Shown here in pieces: positions 41,786-49,120 of a stretch of 64,000 bases of DNA. This stretch comes from Hymenobacter sublimis. GTDB lineage: Bacteria > Bacteroidota > Bacteroidia > Cytophagales > Hymenobacteraceae. Made by a program: the position numbers and the translations under genes. A model generated the notes under the pieces. The model was not told the DNA's origin, ran no database searches, and worked only from the letters and a program-made list of their open reading frames with translations. Numbering within the stretch: the stretch's first letter is position 1; each line of letters starts with the position of its first letter. The stretch lies in assembly GCF_023101345.1 (NCBI RefSeq), contig NZ_CP095848.1, forward strand, positions 3,560,001-3,624,000, written 5' to 3'.

Positions 41786-42973
41786 ATGGAATACCCCCTG
41801 CCGGCAGCGGCTCGGCAATACGTTGCGGAGCATTTGCACGACGACCCCGCCCAGCTTGCGTTGCAGGCCCGCCGCTACCCTGGCCTCCCCGTCCCGGACC
41901 TAGTTCGGCAGATTCAGGCCCGCCAGAAGGCTCGCACCAAGCTCCCAACTTGGGCTGAAAACCCCGACCTAATTTTTCCGCCTACTCTCTCGGTTGAGCA
42001 AGCCTCTTCGGCTCGTACGGCAGCGTTCAAGGCTTCCCTGGTGCAAGGCCAGCGCCTCGCTGACCTCACGGGTGGTTTCGGGGTAGACTCCGCCCACTTT
42101 GCTGCCAGCGTGGCCGAGGTGCACTACGTGGAGCGCAACGCGGCTTTGGCCGATGTGGTGCGGTATAACTTGGCGCAGCTAGGTATTCAGAACGTGCAGT
42201 GCCACACCGAGGACGCCGTGCATTTCCTGCGCAATACGCCCGATACGTTCGACTGGCTGTACCTGGACCCCGCTCGCCGGGACACGGCCGCCAAAAAGAT
42301 TTTCCGCCTCCAAGACTGCGAGCCGGACGTGCTGCGCATTATGCCCCTGCTCTTGCACAAGGGTCGGAGCGTATTGCTCAAAACCTCCCCCATGCTCGAC
42401 ATTGAGCAGGCCATTCAGGAGCTGCGCCACGTACGGCGGCTGTGGGTACTAGCCGTGGACAATGAGTGCAAGGAGGTACTATACGAGCTAAGCCCAGAGC
42501 CGGCCGTAGACCCGGAACGCTACACGGTGAACCTGCTACGCAACGGGCAGCAGCAGGAGTTTCGGCTGAACCGGGCGCGCGAAGCCCGCGCCATTGCCCG
42601 CTACGCCGAGCCGCAGCAGTACCTCTATGAGCCCAACGTGGCCGTACTCAAGGCCGGCGCGTTCCGCAGCATCGGGACGGCCTACGAGATGCTCAAGCTG
42701 CACCAGCACAGCCACCTCTACACTTCTGATGTACTGCGCCCGGAGTTTCCCGGCCGCATCTTCCGCATCAAGGCCGTGGAGAAATACGACGGCCAGGCCC
42801 TGCGCACCCACCTCGGCCCCGAAGCCCGCGCCCACGTCACTACCCGCAACTTCCCCGATACCGTGGCCGAGTTCCGCCACCGCACTGGCATCCGCGAGGG
42901 CGGCGACCTGTACCTATTTGCTACCACCAATCTGGAAGGCAAGCTCATGGTCCTGGTCTGCGAGAAGCTCTAA
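41786..42973 (+). CDS. SAM-dependent methyltransferase with THUMP-like domain
   Basis: A 395-residue cytoplasmic protein. The SAM motif I is LADLTGGFGVDSAHFA, followed by VEVHYVERN-type motif II and DWLYLDPARRD, whose DPAR resembles the catalytic motif of RNA/DNA methyltransferases. The C-terminal ~100 residues match the THUMP-like/PG_1098-type region known from Bacteroidota. The substrate is probably RNA but unproven. A near-consensus TATTTTCG precedes the start. Confidence 0.8.
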   Translation: MEYPLPAAARQYVAEHLHDDPAQLALQARRYPGLPVPDLVRQIQARQKARTKLPTWAENPDLIFPPTLSVEQASSARTAAFKASLVQGQRLADLTGGFGVDSAHFAASVAEVHYVERNAALADVVRYNLAQLGIQNVQCHTEDAVHFLRNTPDTFDWLYLDPARRDTAAKKIFRLQDCEPDVLRIMPLLLHKGRSVLLKTSPMLDIEQAIQELRHVRRLWVLAVDNECKEVLYELSPEPAVDPERYTVNLLRNGQQQEFRLNRAREARAIARYAEPQQYLYEPNVAVLKAGAFRSIGTAYEMLKLHQHSHLYTSDVLRPEFPGRIFRIKAVEKYDGQALRTHLGPEARAHVTTRNFPDTVAEFRHRTGIREGGDLYLFATTNLEGKLMVLVCEKL

Positions 42974-43015
42974 GCAGTGAAATGGTGAGTTGGTGACCTA
43001 GTGAGTTTGAAAAAG

Positions 43016-43121
43016 CCCGTCAGCCTGAGCGCCGCGAAGGACCTTGTCACGCAGGAACGAGACGTTGTTACGTTCATTATTCCTGCGTGACAAGGTCCTT
43101 CGCGGCGCTCAGGATGACGGG
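43016..43121. repeat. 42-bp arm palindromic repeat element
   Basis: The left arm 43016-43057 and right arm 43080-43121 are inverted copies with a single mismatch, separated by 22 bases. The arm carries the motif CCTGAGCGCCGCGAAGGACC. It lies between two convergent genes, could act as a terminator, and looks like a dispersed REP-like element. Confidence 0.9.
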
Positions 43122-43146
43122 TTGTTGTTATGCTACTTCAACTCAC

Positions 43147-43746
43147 TCACCGTGCCGGGCTAGTCCAGGGGTTGCCTTTGAGGCGGAAGCGCCAGGGTAG
43201 AGCGGCATCTTCGCCGGCATAATCGATGCCCACGCGGGGCGAGGCCGTGATATGGTCCTCGGGCACTACGTCGCCTCGGTCTTCCAGCCAAACGACATCG
43301 CCGGTTACCGGCAGGCCGTAGTGGGCAGTGGTAAGGCCGAGGGCTTGGGTGAGCAGACCGGGGCCGCCCGTGAGGTTGCGGCGTACCTCCGTCATGCCCC
43401 GGCGCAGCAGCATTTCCGGAATGCCTTCCGTAGGCTCCAGCCCCCGAATCAGTACGGCGTCGGCCTTGCCGGCTTCGTTGGTAATGATGTTGAAAAGGAC
43501 GTAACGCCCGTAGATCAGGTAGGTGTAGGCCACGCCGCCAGGTTCGTACATCACGCGGGTGCGCGCCGTGTAGCGGCCCAGGTGAGAGTGGCAGGCTTGG
43601 TCGTTGATATGCGCGTAGGCTTCTGTTTCCACGATGCGGCCGCCGGTAAGCACCCCGTTGATGCGCGTAAACACATATTTACCGAGCATTTCGCGGGCAA
43701 TAAGAACAGGATCGGGGCGGCGGTAAAACTCAGCGGGCAGCTTCAT
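43147..43746 (-). CDS. DNA-3-methyladenine glycosylase (AAG/MPG family)
   Basis: A 199-residue base-excision repair enzyme that removes alkylated purines. It shows LAREMLGK-type start (LIAREMLGKYVF), the catalytic GRIVETEAYAHINDQACHSHLGR segment with the conserved Glu, and YEPGGVAYTYLIYGRYVLFNIITNE with RGLEPTEGI. The length is typical for the bacterial family. It is divergent from the cobalamin riboswitch region, with a 7-bp tandem repeat tract just upstream of its start. Confidence 0.93.
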   Translation of the reverse strand: MKLPAEFYRRPDPVLIAREMLGKYVFTRINGVLTGGRIVETEAYAHINDQACHSHLGRYTARTRVMYEPGGVAYTYLIYGRYVLFNIITNEAGKADAVLIRGLEPTEGIPEMLLRRGMTEVRRNLTGGPGLLTQALGLTTAHYGLPVTGDVVWLEDRGDVVPEDHITASPRVGIDYAGEDAALPWRFRLKGNPWTSPAR

Positions 43747-43766
43747 GAATGGATAACTGGGTAGGG

Positions 43767-43836
43767 AGGAGCTAGGAGCTAGGAGCTAGGAGCTAGGAGC
43801 TAGGAGCTAGGAGCTAGGAGCTAGGAGCTAGGAGCT
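43767..43836. repeat. Ten tandem copies of AGGAGCT
   Basis: A perfect 7-bp tandem repeat with ten uninterrupted units between the 3-methyladenine glycosylase start and the cobalamin riboswitch promoter. A partial inverted copy (ACTCCTAGCTT) lies about 80 bases to the right. Each junction contains the palindrome AGCT. Copy number could vary by slippage. Confidence 0.95.
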
Positions 43837-43945
43837 AGTGGTACCGATTGCTCCCACAAAGGTTACAATGCTGAACTACCCGTCTCCTTACTTCTGATTC
43901 CGGTCTCCTCGCTCCCAACTCCTAGCTTCTTTCTGACTTTGCTGT

Positions 43946-43953
43946 TACCTTTG
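43946..43953 (+). promoter_or_regulatory. -7 box upstream of the cobalamin riboswitch
   Basis: TACCTTTG is a perfect -7 box. Transcription would start near 43958, at the beginning of the riboswitch. No clear -33 element was seen at the expected distance. Confidence 0.6.
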
Positions 43954-44153
43954 CAGCGTAGAGGTGGCCGGACCCCGATTGGGGGGCGAGGCTGAAAAGG
44001 GAATCCGGTTTAATTCCGGAGCTGTCCCCGCAACTGTACGCTTCACGAGTCGGCGCGTCATCACCGGCCACTGTTTCACAGGCACTTTCCTTGGAAAGCC
44101 GCCGAAATGGGAAGGCGACGCGCCCGGAGCAAGCCAGGAGACCTGCCTCTGCA
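43953..44153 (+). promoter_or_regulatory. Cobalamin riboswitch
   Basis: The conserved cobalamin aptamer is recognisable: GAAAAGGGAATCCGGT, then GCTGTCCCCGCAACTGTA, a GCCACTG segment, GGGAAGGCG, and the B12-box-like GCCAGGAGACCTGCC at 44133-44147. P1 can form between the GCAG/GAGG segment at the start and CCTC/CTGC at the end. It lies about 180 bases upstream of a BtuB-type receptor gene and presumably represses it when adenosylcobalamin or related cobamides are abundant. The expression platform between 44154 and 44335 contains a CCTCGG/CCGAGG hairpin, but its mechanism is unclear. Confidence 0.95.
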
Positions 44154-44335
44154 TTTCCCATGTTCAGCGCCTGCGGAGGAAGGGCGGAGAATGAATGCAG
44201 TGGCGGCGCTTCAGCGCGGCTAGATTTTCGTCTGTTTTCGGCCTCGGCTCCGAGGAAGCCGCGAGTGGCTTTGCTGCCCGCGCAACCCTGGGGTTTTGAA
44301 CTGAATTTTTCGATTGCGAAAATTTGGTTCGGAAG

Positions 44336-46296
44336 ATGCATTTTCTGAAGTGGCTGCCCCTAAAGCAGCTAGGCCCATTCCTCGGCTGCGCGAGCCTGCT
44401 GGCCGTGGCGCAGCCCCTGGCGGCCCAATCGGCCTTACCTCCTGACACGGCGCGCACCCAGCGTTTGCCTACCGTGCGCGTGGCGGGCGTTCGGCCCGAC
44501 CGATTTGCCGTAGGAAGCCGCCGGCTCACCCTAGATTCATTGGCGCTGGCCAACTACCGCACCAGCACGCTAGCGGAGGTGTTGAGCGCCCGCACGGCCC
44601 TGTACTTCAAGAATTACGGGCCTGGGCAACTCGCGTCCATCACCATGCGGGGCACCTCGGCCCGGCACACGGCGGTGCTCTGGAACGGCTTCAACATCAA
44701 CCTACCTTCCCTCGGCGAAGCCGACTTTGCCTTGCTGCCGACTGCTGGCGCTACGCAAGTAGATATTCAGCCGGGGCCAGCCAGCGCCACCTATGGCAAC
44801 GGAGCCGTGGGGGCACAGTGCTGCTTTCCTCGCCGGTACGTTGGGGAGCAGGCTGGCGGGCTGTGGGGCAGGTAGAAGCAGGCAGCTTTGGGCTGCGAGC
44901 CGGCACCCTGGAAGTGGGGTTCAGCAACGAGAAGCTAGCCGTGCGCACCAGTCTGCTCTACCGTCAGGCCGACAATAACTTCTCTTACTTCGAGCAGGTA
45001 GCCACTGGGCGTGTCCGCCGGGAGCAGGAAAACGCGGCCCTGCAGCAAGCCAGCTTCACTCAAGACCTAACCCTGCGCCTGGGGCAGCATGGGGAGCTAA
45101 CGGCCGCCGCATGGCTGACCGATGCCGACCGCCAGATTCAGCCCGGTATTGGCACCAACAATACTAACGCCCAGGAGCGGGACCAAAGTCGCCGCCTCAT
45201 GGCCGGTTACCGCCACGTAAGCGCCCGCCACGAGTGGGCCGGCCGGGTGGCCTGGTTTGAGGACGTCATCAACTACCGCGACGACGTGAGCGGCCTAAGC
45301 GAATCAACGGTGCATACTACCCAGGCCCAGGCCGAGCATACCTGGACTTTTGCACCTAACGCCTCCTTACGGGTAGGGGCCGAGGCCCAGCACTTTGCGG
45401 CTCAGGTAGATGGCTACGGCACTCAGCCCCGCACCGAAAACCGCTTTTCCGGCTTTGCCCTGCTCCGCTACGACCCGCGGCCCCGCCTGCGCTTGTCCCT
45501 GAATATGCGCCAGGCCGTATTGCCGGGCCAGCAGCCCCCACTCACGCCCACGGCCGGGGCAGAATGGGAAGTAGTGCAACTGGGCGCCCAAGCGCTCAGC
45601 CTGAAAGCCAGCGCCTCTCGCAGCTACCGCGCCCCTACCCTCAACGAGCGGTACTGGCGCCCCGGCGGCAACCCCAATCTGCTACCCGAACAAGGGTTTG
45701 GCTACGAAGGCGGGGTAGTGCACACGCTATCCAAGCCGGCAGCTCACTTGCGCCTGCAAACCGAACTCACGGCCTACCACCAACTAGTAGACAACTGGGT
45801 GCAGTGGACGCCGGGCGCCTCGTACTGGTCGCCGCGCAACCTGCGGCAGGTGCGGGCCCAGGGCCTGGAGGCCAGCAGTCAGCTTAGCTGGCAACCGGGA
45901 GCCTATCAGTTGGCAACTCGGGCTTCTTACGCCTTCACCCACTCCCAGAAAACCCAGGGCGCGGCCTCCGACTCCGACCCCGTGGACCGGCAACTGCCGT
46001 TCGTGCCCCTGCACACGGCCGCCCTGAGTGCCGATCAGCAGTGGCAGGGCTGGCAGCTTACCACCACGCTCACCTTCACTGGCTACCGCTACACCGATGC
46101 CTCGGCCACCAGCTTTCTGCCCTCCTACCTGCTGCTGAATGCCACTGCGGGCCGCACGCTGGCCGTAGGCCCAAGCTGGAAACTGCTGGTGCTGGCCCAG
46201 GGCTACAACCTCACCAACCGCAGCTACCAGAGCTACCAGAATCGCGCCATGCCCCTGCGGCACGGGGCCCTGAGCCTGCGCGTGCTGTGGCACTAA
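44336..46296 (+). pseudogene. btuB: TonB-dependent cobalamin receptor (BtuB-like), single-base frameshift
   Basis: An outer-membrane receptor under a cobalamin riboswitch. Frame 1 (from ATG 44336) encodes a signal peptide (CASLLAVAQPLAAQS) and the plug domain with ITMRGTSARHTAVLWNGFNIN and PASATYGNGAVG; it is then shifted. The second frame, to 46296, encodes the whole beta-barrel ending with a C-terminal aromatic-rich strand (LRVLWH). Restoring one G in the GGGGG run at 44809-44813 joins them without a gap (GAVG-G-TVLLSSPV). The remaining 490 codons are intact, so the lesion is recent, phase-variable, or a sequencing error. Confidence 0.85.
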
Positions 46297-46324
46297 CCCG
46301 TCATCTTTTCCCTAACTCCTTTTT

Positions 46325-47401
46325 ATGAAGCCATTTTCCACCCTCACCAGCTTACCTAGCCGGATGCTGCTGGGCAGTGCTGCCACGCTGAGCCTGCTGG
46401 CCTGCGACCCCAACAACGACCCAACGCCCACGGAAGCGCCAATCATTACCAAGAGCGTATTCGTGGTAAACGAGGGAAACTTCCTGCGGTCGAACTCCGA
46501 TATCAGCCTGTTCAGCAAGGAGAGCAACTCCGTCAAGAACCCTCTGCTGTTTACTACCGTCAACAAACGCGCCTTGGGCGACGTGGCCCAAAGCATGGCT
46601 ACTCAGGACTCGCTGGGCTACATTGTGGTCAACAACAGCAACAAGCTGGAGGTCGTCTCGCTGGCTAGCTTCCGCTCGAAAGCAACCATCAGCAGCCTGA
46701 AACTGCCCCGTTATTTCGCGGCCTCTTCCGCTGAGAAAGGGTACGTTACCGAAACGGTGGCATATGGTAGCGCTGGTCAGGTTTCGGTTATCAACCTGAA
46801 GACCAATACGGTTACCAAAAGCATTCCGGTGGGCATCCAGCCCGAGCGGCTAGCCGTGGCGGGCAACCGCCTTTACGTGACCAACAGCGGCGAAAACACC
46901 GTTACCGTCATCAACACTACTACGGACGCGGTGGAAGGTACCATCGTGGTGGGCGATTCGCCGAATAGCGTGGTGGTGGACCGCAACAACAACGTATGGG
47001 TGCTGAGCGGAGGCAAGGTGATTTACAACCCTGGCCCTACCTTGCTTACCAAAGGCAGCCTCTCGCAGATTACGCCCGGCCAACTCACGGCCAAAACCCG
47101 GGAAGTAGAGGTAAATACTAGCTCCCCGAGCCGCCTGACCATCAATGGTCGCCGCGACCAGCTGTACTACGTTTACCGGAGCGGCGTGTACACGATGGCC
47201 ATCGGCGACGACAAGCTGCCGACTACCCCGCTTATTCGGCGCAGCTTTTACGGACTCGGCGTCGATCCGCAGGACAACACAATTTACGGCGGCATCGGCT
47301 CCTTCACGGCCGCCGATAAGGTAATCCGCTACCGCAGCACCGGCGCTGCCATTGACTCGTTCACGGTCGGCATCGGCCCCAACGGATTCGTGTTCTACTA
47401 A
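46325..47401 (+). CDS. BtuG-like surface lipoprotein (DUF5074, beta-propeller)
   Basis: A 358-residue lipoprotein. The signal peptide ends LSLLAC with the acceptor Cys near residue 27 and acidic/Asn residues after it. The mature part has repeated blades of the YncE/40-residue type (KTNTVTKSIPVGIQPERLAVAGNRLYVTNSGENTVTVINTTT and VEGTIVVGDSPNSVVVDRNNNVWVL). In Bacteroides, BtuG is such a propeller that captures B12 and hands it to BtuB. It lies 28 bases after the BtuB gene under the same riboswitch, which supports that role here. Confidence 0.82.
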   Translation: MKPFSTLTSLPSRMLLGSAATLSLLACDPNNDPTPTEAPIITKSVFVVNEGNFLRSNSDISLFSKESNSVKNPLLFTTVNKRALGDVAQSMATQDSLGYIVVNNSNKLEVVSLASFRSKATISSLKLPRYFAASSAEKGYVTETVAYGSAGQVSVINLKTNTVTKSIPVGIQPERLAVAGNRLYVTNSGENTVTVINTTTDAVEGTIVVGDSPNSVVVDRNNNVWVLSGGKVIYNPGPTLLTKGSLSQITPGQLTAKTREVEVNTSSPSRLTINGRRDQLYYVYRSGVYTMAIGDDKLPTTPLIRRSFYGLGVDPQDNTIYGGIGSFTAADKVIRYRSTGAAIDSFTVGIGPNGFVFY

Positions 47402-47453
47402 CCTGGTTCTGGGCTCTTAACCGAGAGTTCTAGCAGACGGATTCTACCCAATG

Positions 47454-47493
47454 CAACAGCGCCGGCCCTCCTCAAGGAGAGCCGGCGCTGTTG
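47454..47493 (+). terminator. Terminator of the riboswitch-BtuB-BtuG unit
   Basis: A perfect 13-bp stem CAACAGCGCCGGC/GCCGGCGCTGTTG (47454-47466 with 47481-47493) with an inner CTCC/GGAG extension, followed by TGTTT. It is 53 bases after the BtuG-like stop. Confidence 0.85.
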
Positions 47494-47521
47494 TGTTTAA
47501 GGACTTCAGAATGGCCTGAGC

Positions 47522-47800
47522 TTAGTCGGCGAGGCCGTCATTGTTTCTGTCTTTGCGGTTGGCACCGTCTTCGTACACCTCGCGGCCCGTGGGGGTTTTC
47601 TTGGTATTTCGGTCTGTGCCCGAGGTAGCGGAGTCGGCACCAGGGTTTTGGCTGGGCATGTTGGTATCCATTCCCGGATCCTTAGCCTCGCTGCGCTCAA
47701 CGTTGGTATCCCCGGCTTTGTCGCCGGTATTACAGGCAGTGAGGGAAGTAGTGAGCAGCACAGCAGCGGCCATTGCACGGAGGAAAGCAGCGGTTTTCAT
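47522..47800 (-). CDS. Small lipoprotein of unknown function
   Basis: A 92-residue protein: signal peptide MKTAAFLRAMAAAVLLTTSLTAC with lipobox SLTAC (Cys23), then a short, strongly polar tail rich in D, N, T, G and K with the end NRKDRNNDGLAD. It looks disordered with no domain. It is transcribed divergently from the membrane gene at 48027. No function is inferred. Confidence 0.65.
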   Translation of the reverse strand: MKTAAFLRAMAAAVLLTTSLTACNTGDKAGDTNVERSEAKDPGMDTNMPSQNPGADSATSGTDRNTKKTPTGREVYEDGANRKDRNNDGLAD

Positions 47801-47999
47801 GGGTCAGGTTAGGAAGAGAAGTAAGACGTATACTATTTTGGCCTGTACGGCTGACCGAGCCACTAGTTTTTGCGTATGAGTATTTCCTACGCTTGCTACC
47901 CTTGTTCCACCGCCAAAACCCGCCTCTCCCATGTCTTGTTGTTACACCTGATGGCTACCCTACGCCGGCCGCTACTGGCTACTGAATAGGACGGACGTG

Positions 48000-48007
48000 T
48001 ATCTTTG
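48000..48007 (+). promoter_or_regulatory. -7 box for the membrane/AraC gene pair
   Basis: TATCTTTG, a perfect -7 box ending 20 bases before the ATG at 48027. The -33 region is weak. Confidence 0.55.
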
Positions 48008-48026
48008 TCTACCTTTTGCCGCTGTC

Positions 48027-48380
48027 ATGACCCGTCCAACGCTTCCTGCTTTTGCCTCTACTCCCCTCCTGCGGCGGGCCGCCATGCTGGCGGGAATTAG
48101 CTTTCTGCTGGCGCTGGCGCTGGTAGGCTATTTGTTTGGGGTGCAGGACCACTTCTTTGGCCGGCTGTTCAGTGCTTTTTTCGTATTTTTCTGGCTACTG
48201 GCCGTAACGTTCCTGGGTGTAGTGCCCTTTGTAAACTGGGCGGCTGCCAACTGGTTTGGTCAGGAATGGGCCGAAGCGCCGACGGAACCCACACGGCGCC
48301 CTCGGCCTAATCCAAAGGCGGCTACTACTCGTAAACCCACGCGGACCGCAACGCGGCTGAACTCAACCCAACATCCGTGA
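48027..48380 (+). CDS. Small membrane protein upstream of an AraC regulator
   Basis: A 117-residue protein with two hydrophobic segments (about residues 19-39 and 46-70) and a basic Pro/Arg/Thr-rich cytoplasmic-looking tail. No family is recognised. The start at 48027 (MTRPTLPAF) is favoured over the upstream GTG at 47997 because the latter overlaps the -7 box. The stop overlaps the GTG start of the AraC-type gene by four bases, so the two are translationally coupled. Confidence 0.6.
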   Translation: MTRPTLPAFASTPLLRRAAMLAGISFLLALALVGYLFGVQDHFFGRLFSAFFVFFWLLAVTFLGVVPFVNWAAANWFGQEWAEAPTEPTRRPRPNPKAATTRKPTRTATRLNSTQHP

Positions 48381-48949
48381 AAACGACGCTTCTCCACATC
48401 AAGAATATGGTTTGCCCACGTTGCATCGAAGCCGTGCGCAGCCTTCTCGAACAAGCTGGCTACCATCCTACCGACGTAACGCTGGGCCAGGCGCAACTTG
48501 ATCAAAGCACGCCGGCTGATCCGGCTTCCGTGGCGCCCATGCTGCGCGAGGCGGGTTTCGATGTGCTGATGGGCCGCGCCGATCAGCTAACCGAGCAAAT
48601 CAAAAGCGCCCTGGTAGAGTACCTAGAGCACTTGCGCACTGCCCGCATGCCCCTCACTACCTCGGCCTTCCTCACCGACCGGTTTGCGGCTACCTACTCT
48701 CACCTGAGCAAGGTGTTCTCGCGCACGGCCAACCTCACCATTGAGAAATACCTGATCCGCCTGAAAATTGAACGGGTAAAGGAAATGCTGAGCTATAATG
48801 AAATGACCCTCAGCGAAATTGCTGAGCAGATGCGTTACAGCTCCGGGCAGCACCTGAGCAATCAATTCCGTCAGGTAACCGGCCGTTCCGTTAGTGAATT
48901 CCGCCGCGACCTGATGCCCAAGCGCCTCTCGCTGGATCAGCTGGCGTAG
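48377..48949 (+). CDS. AraC-family regulator with N-terminal CxxC heavy-metal-like domain
   Basis: A 190-residue transcription factor. Residues 1 to about 70 resemble a heavy-metal-associated (HMA) domain: LLHIKNMVCPRCIEAVRSLL with Cys13 and Cys16. The C-terminal ~100 residues are an AraC DNA-binding domain with two helix-turn-helix motifs: LSKVFSRTANLTIEKYLIRLKIERVKEML, then LSEIAEQMRYSSGQHLSNQFRQVTGRSVSEFRRD. This suggests regulation by a metal ion or thiol state. It starts with GTG at 48377, and a terminator follows. Targets are unknown; the coupled membrane gene is the obvious candidate. Confidence 0.8.
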   Translation: MKTTLLHIKNMVCPRCIEAVRSLLEQAGYHPTDVTLGQAQLDQSTPADPASVAPMLREAGFDVLMGRADQLTEQIKSALVEYLEHLRTARMPLTTSAFLTDRFAATYSHLSKVFSRTANLTIEKYLIRLKIERVKEMLSYNEMTLSEIAEQMRYSSGQHLSNQFRQVTGRSVSEFRRDLMPKRLSLDQLA

Positions 48950-48967
48950 GCTACCTCCAGGCACAAG

Positions 48968-49025
48968 CAAAAGCGCAGGCCGCTCACTTTTCCTATCAGG
49001 GAAAAAGGAGCGGCCTGCGCTTTTG
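48968..49025 (+). terminator. Terminator after the AraC-type gene
   Basis: An 18-bp perfect stem CAAAAGCGCAGGCCGCTC/GAGCGGCCTGCGCTTTTG (48968-48985 with 49008-49025); the inner bases continue to pair (CTTTTCC with GGGAAAAAG). The U-rich end lies within the right arm. Confidence 0.85.
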
Positions 49026-49086
49026 TAGCATTACCCCTCCGGAACTAGGGGTAGGGTGAAGACGGTTACGGGCACCTCTGGCATCG

Positions 49087-49094
49087 TATCTTTG
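49087..49094 (+). promoter_or_regulatory. -7 box for the radical SAM gene
   Basis: TATCTTTG, a perfect -7 box 26 bases upstream of the GTG start at 49121. Only a weak TTAC is found upstream. Confidence 0.55.
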
Positions 49095-49120
49095 TTGTCC
49101 GCTTCTGACCCCGTGCTGCC

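Noticed and set aside
43767-43836. Possible CRISPR-like array
   Set aside because: The units are 7 bp, perfectly contiguous and without spacers; no cas genes are nearby. It is a simple tandem repeat.
44160-44342. A ~60-codon frame with ATG directly after the cobalamin riboswitch
   Set aside because: It overlaps the receptor start in another frame, has no recognisable features and no start-site support. An upstream regulatory peptide cannot be excluded but is not supported.
45564-45887. A plus-strand frame inside the BtuB barrel
   Set aside because: It is out of frame with the receptor, low in hydrophobic content and Pro/Arg-rich, typical of a shadow frame.
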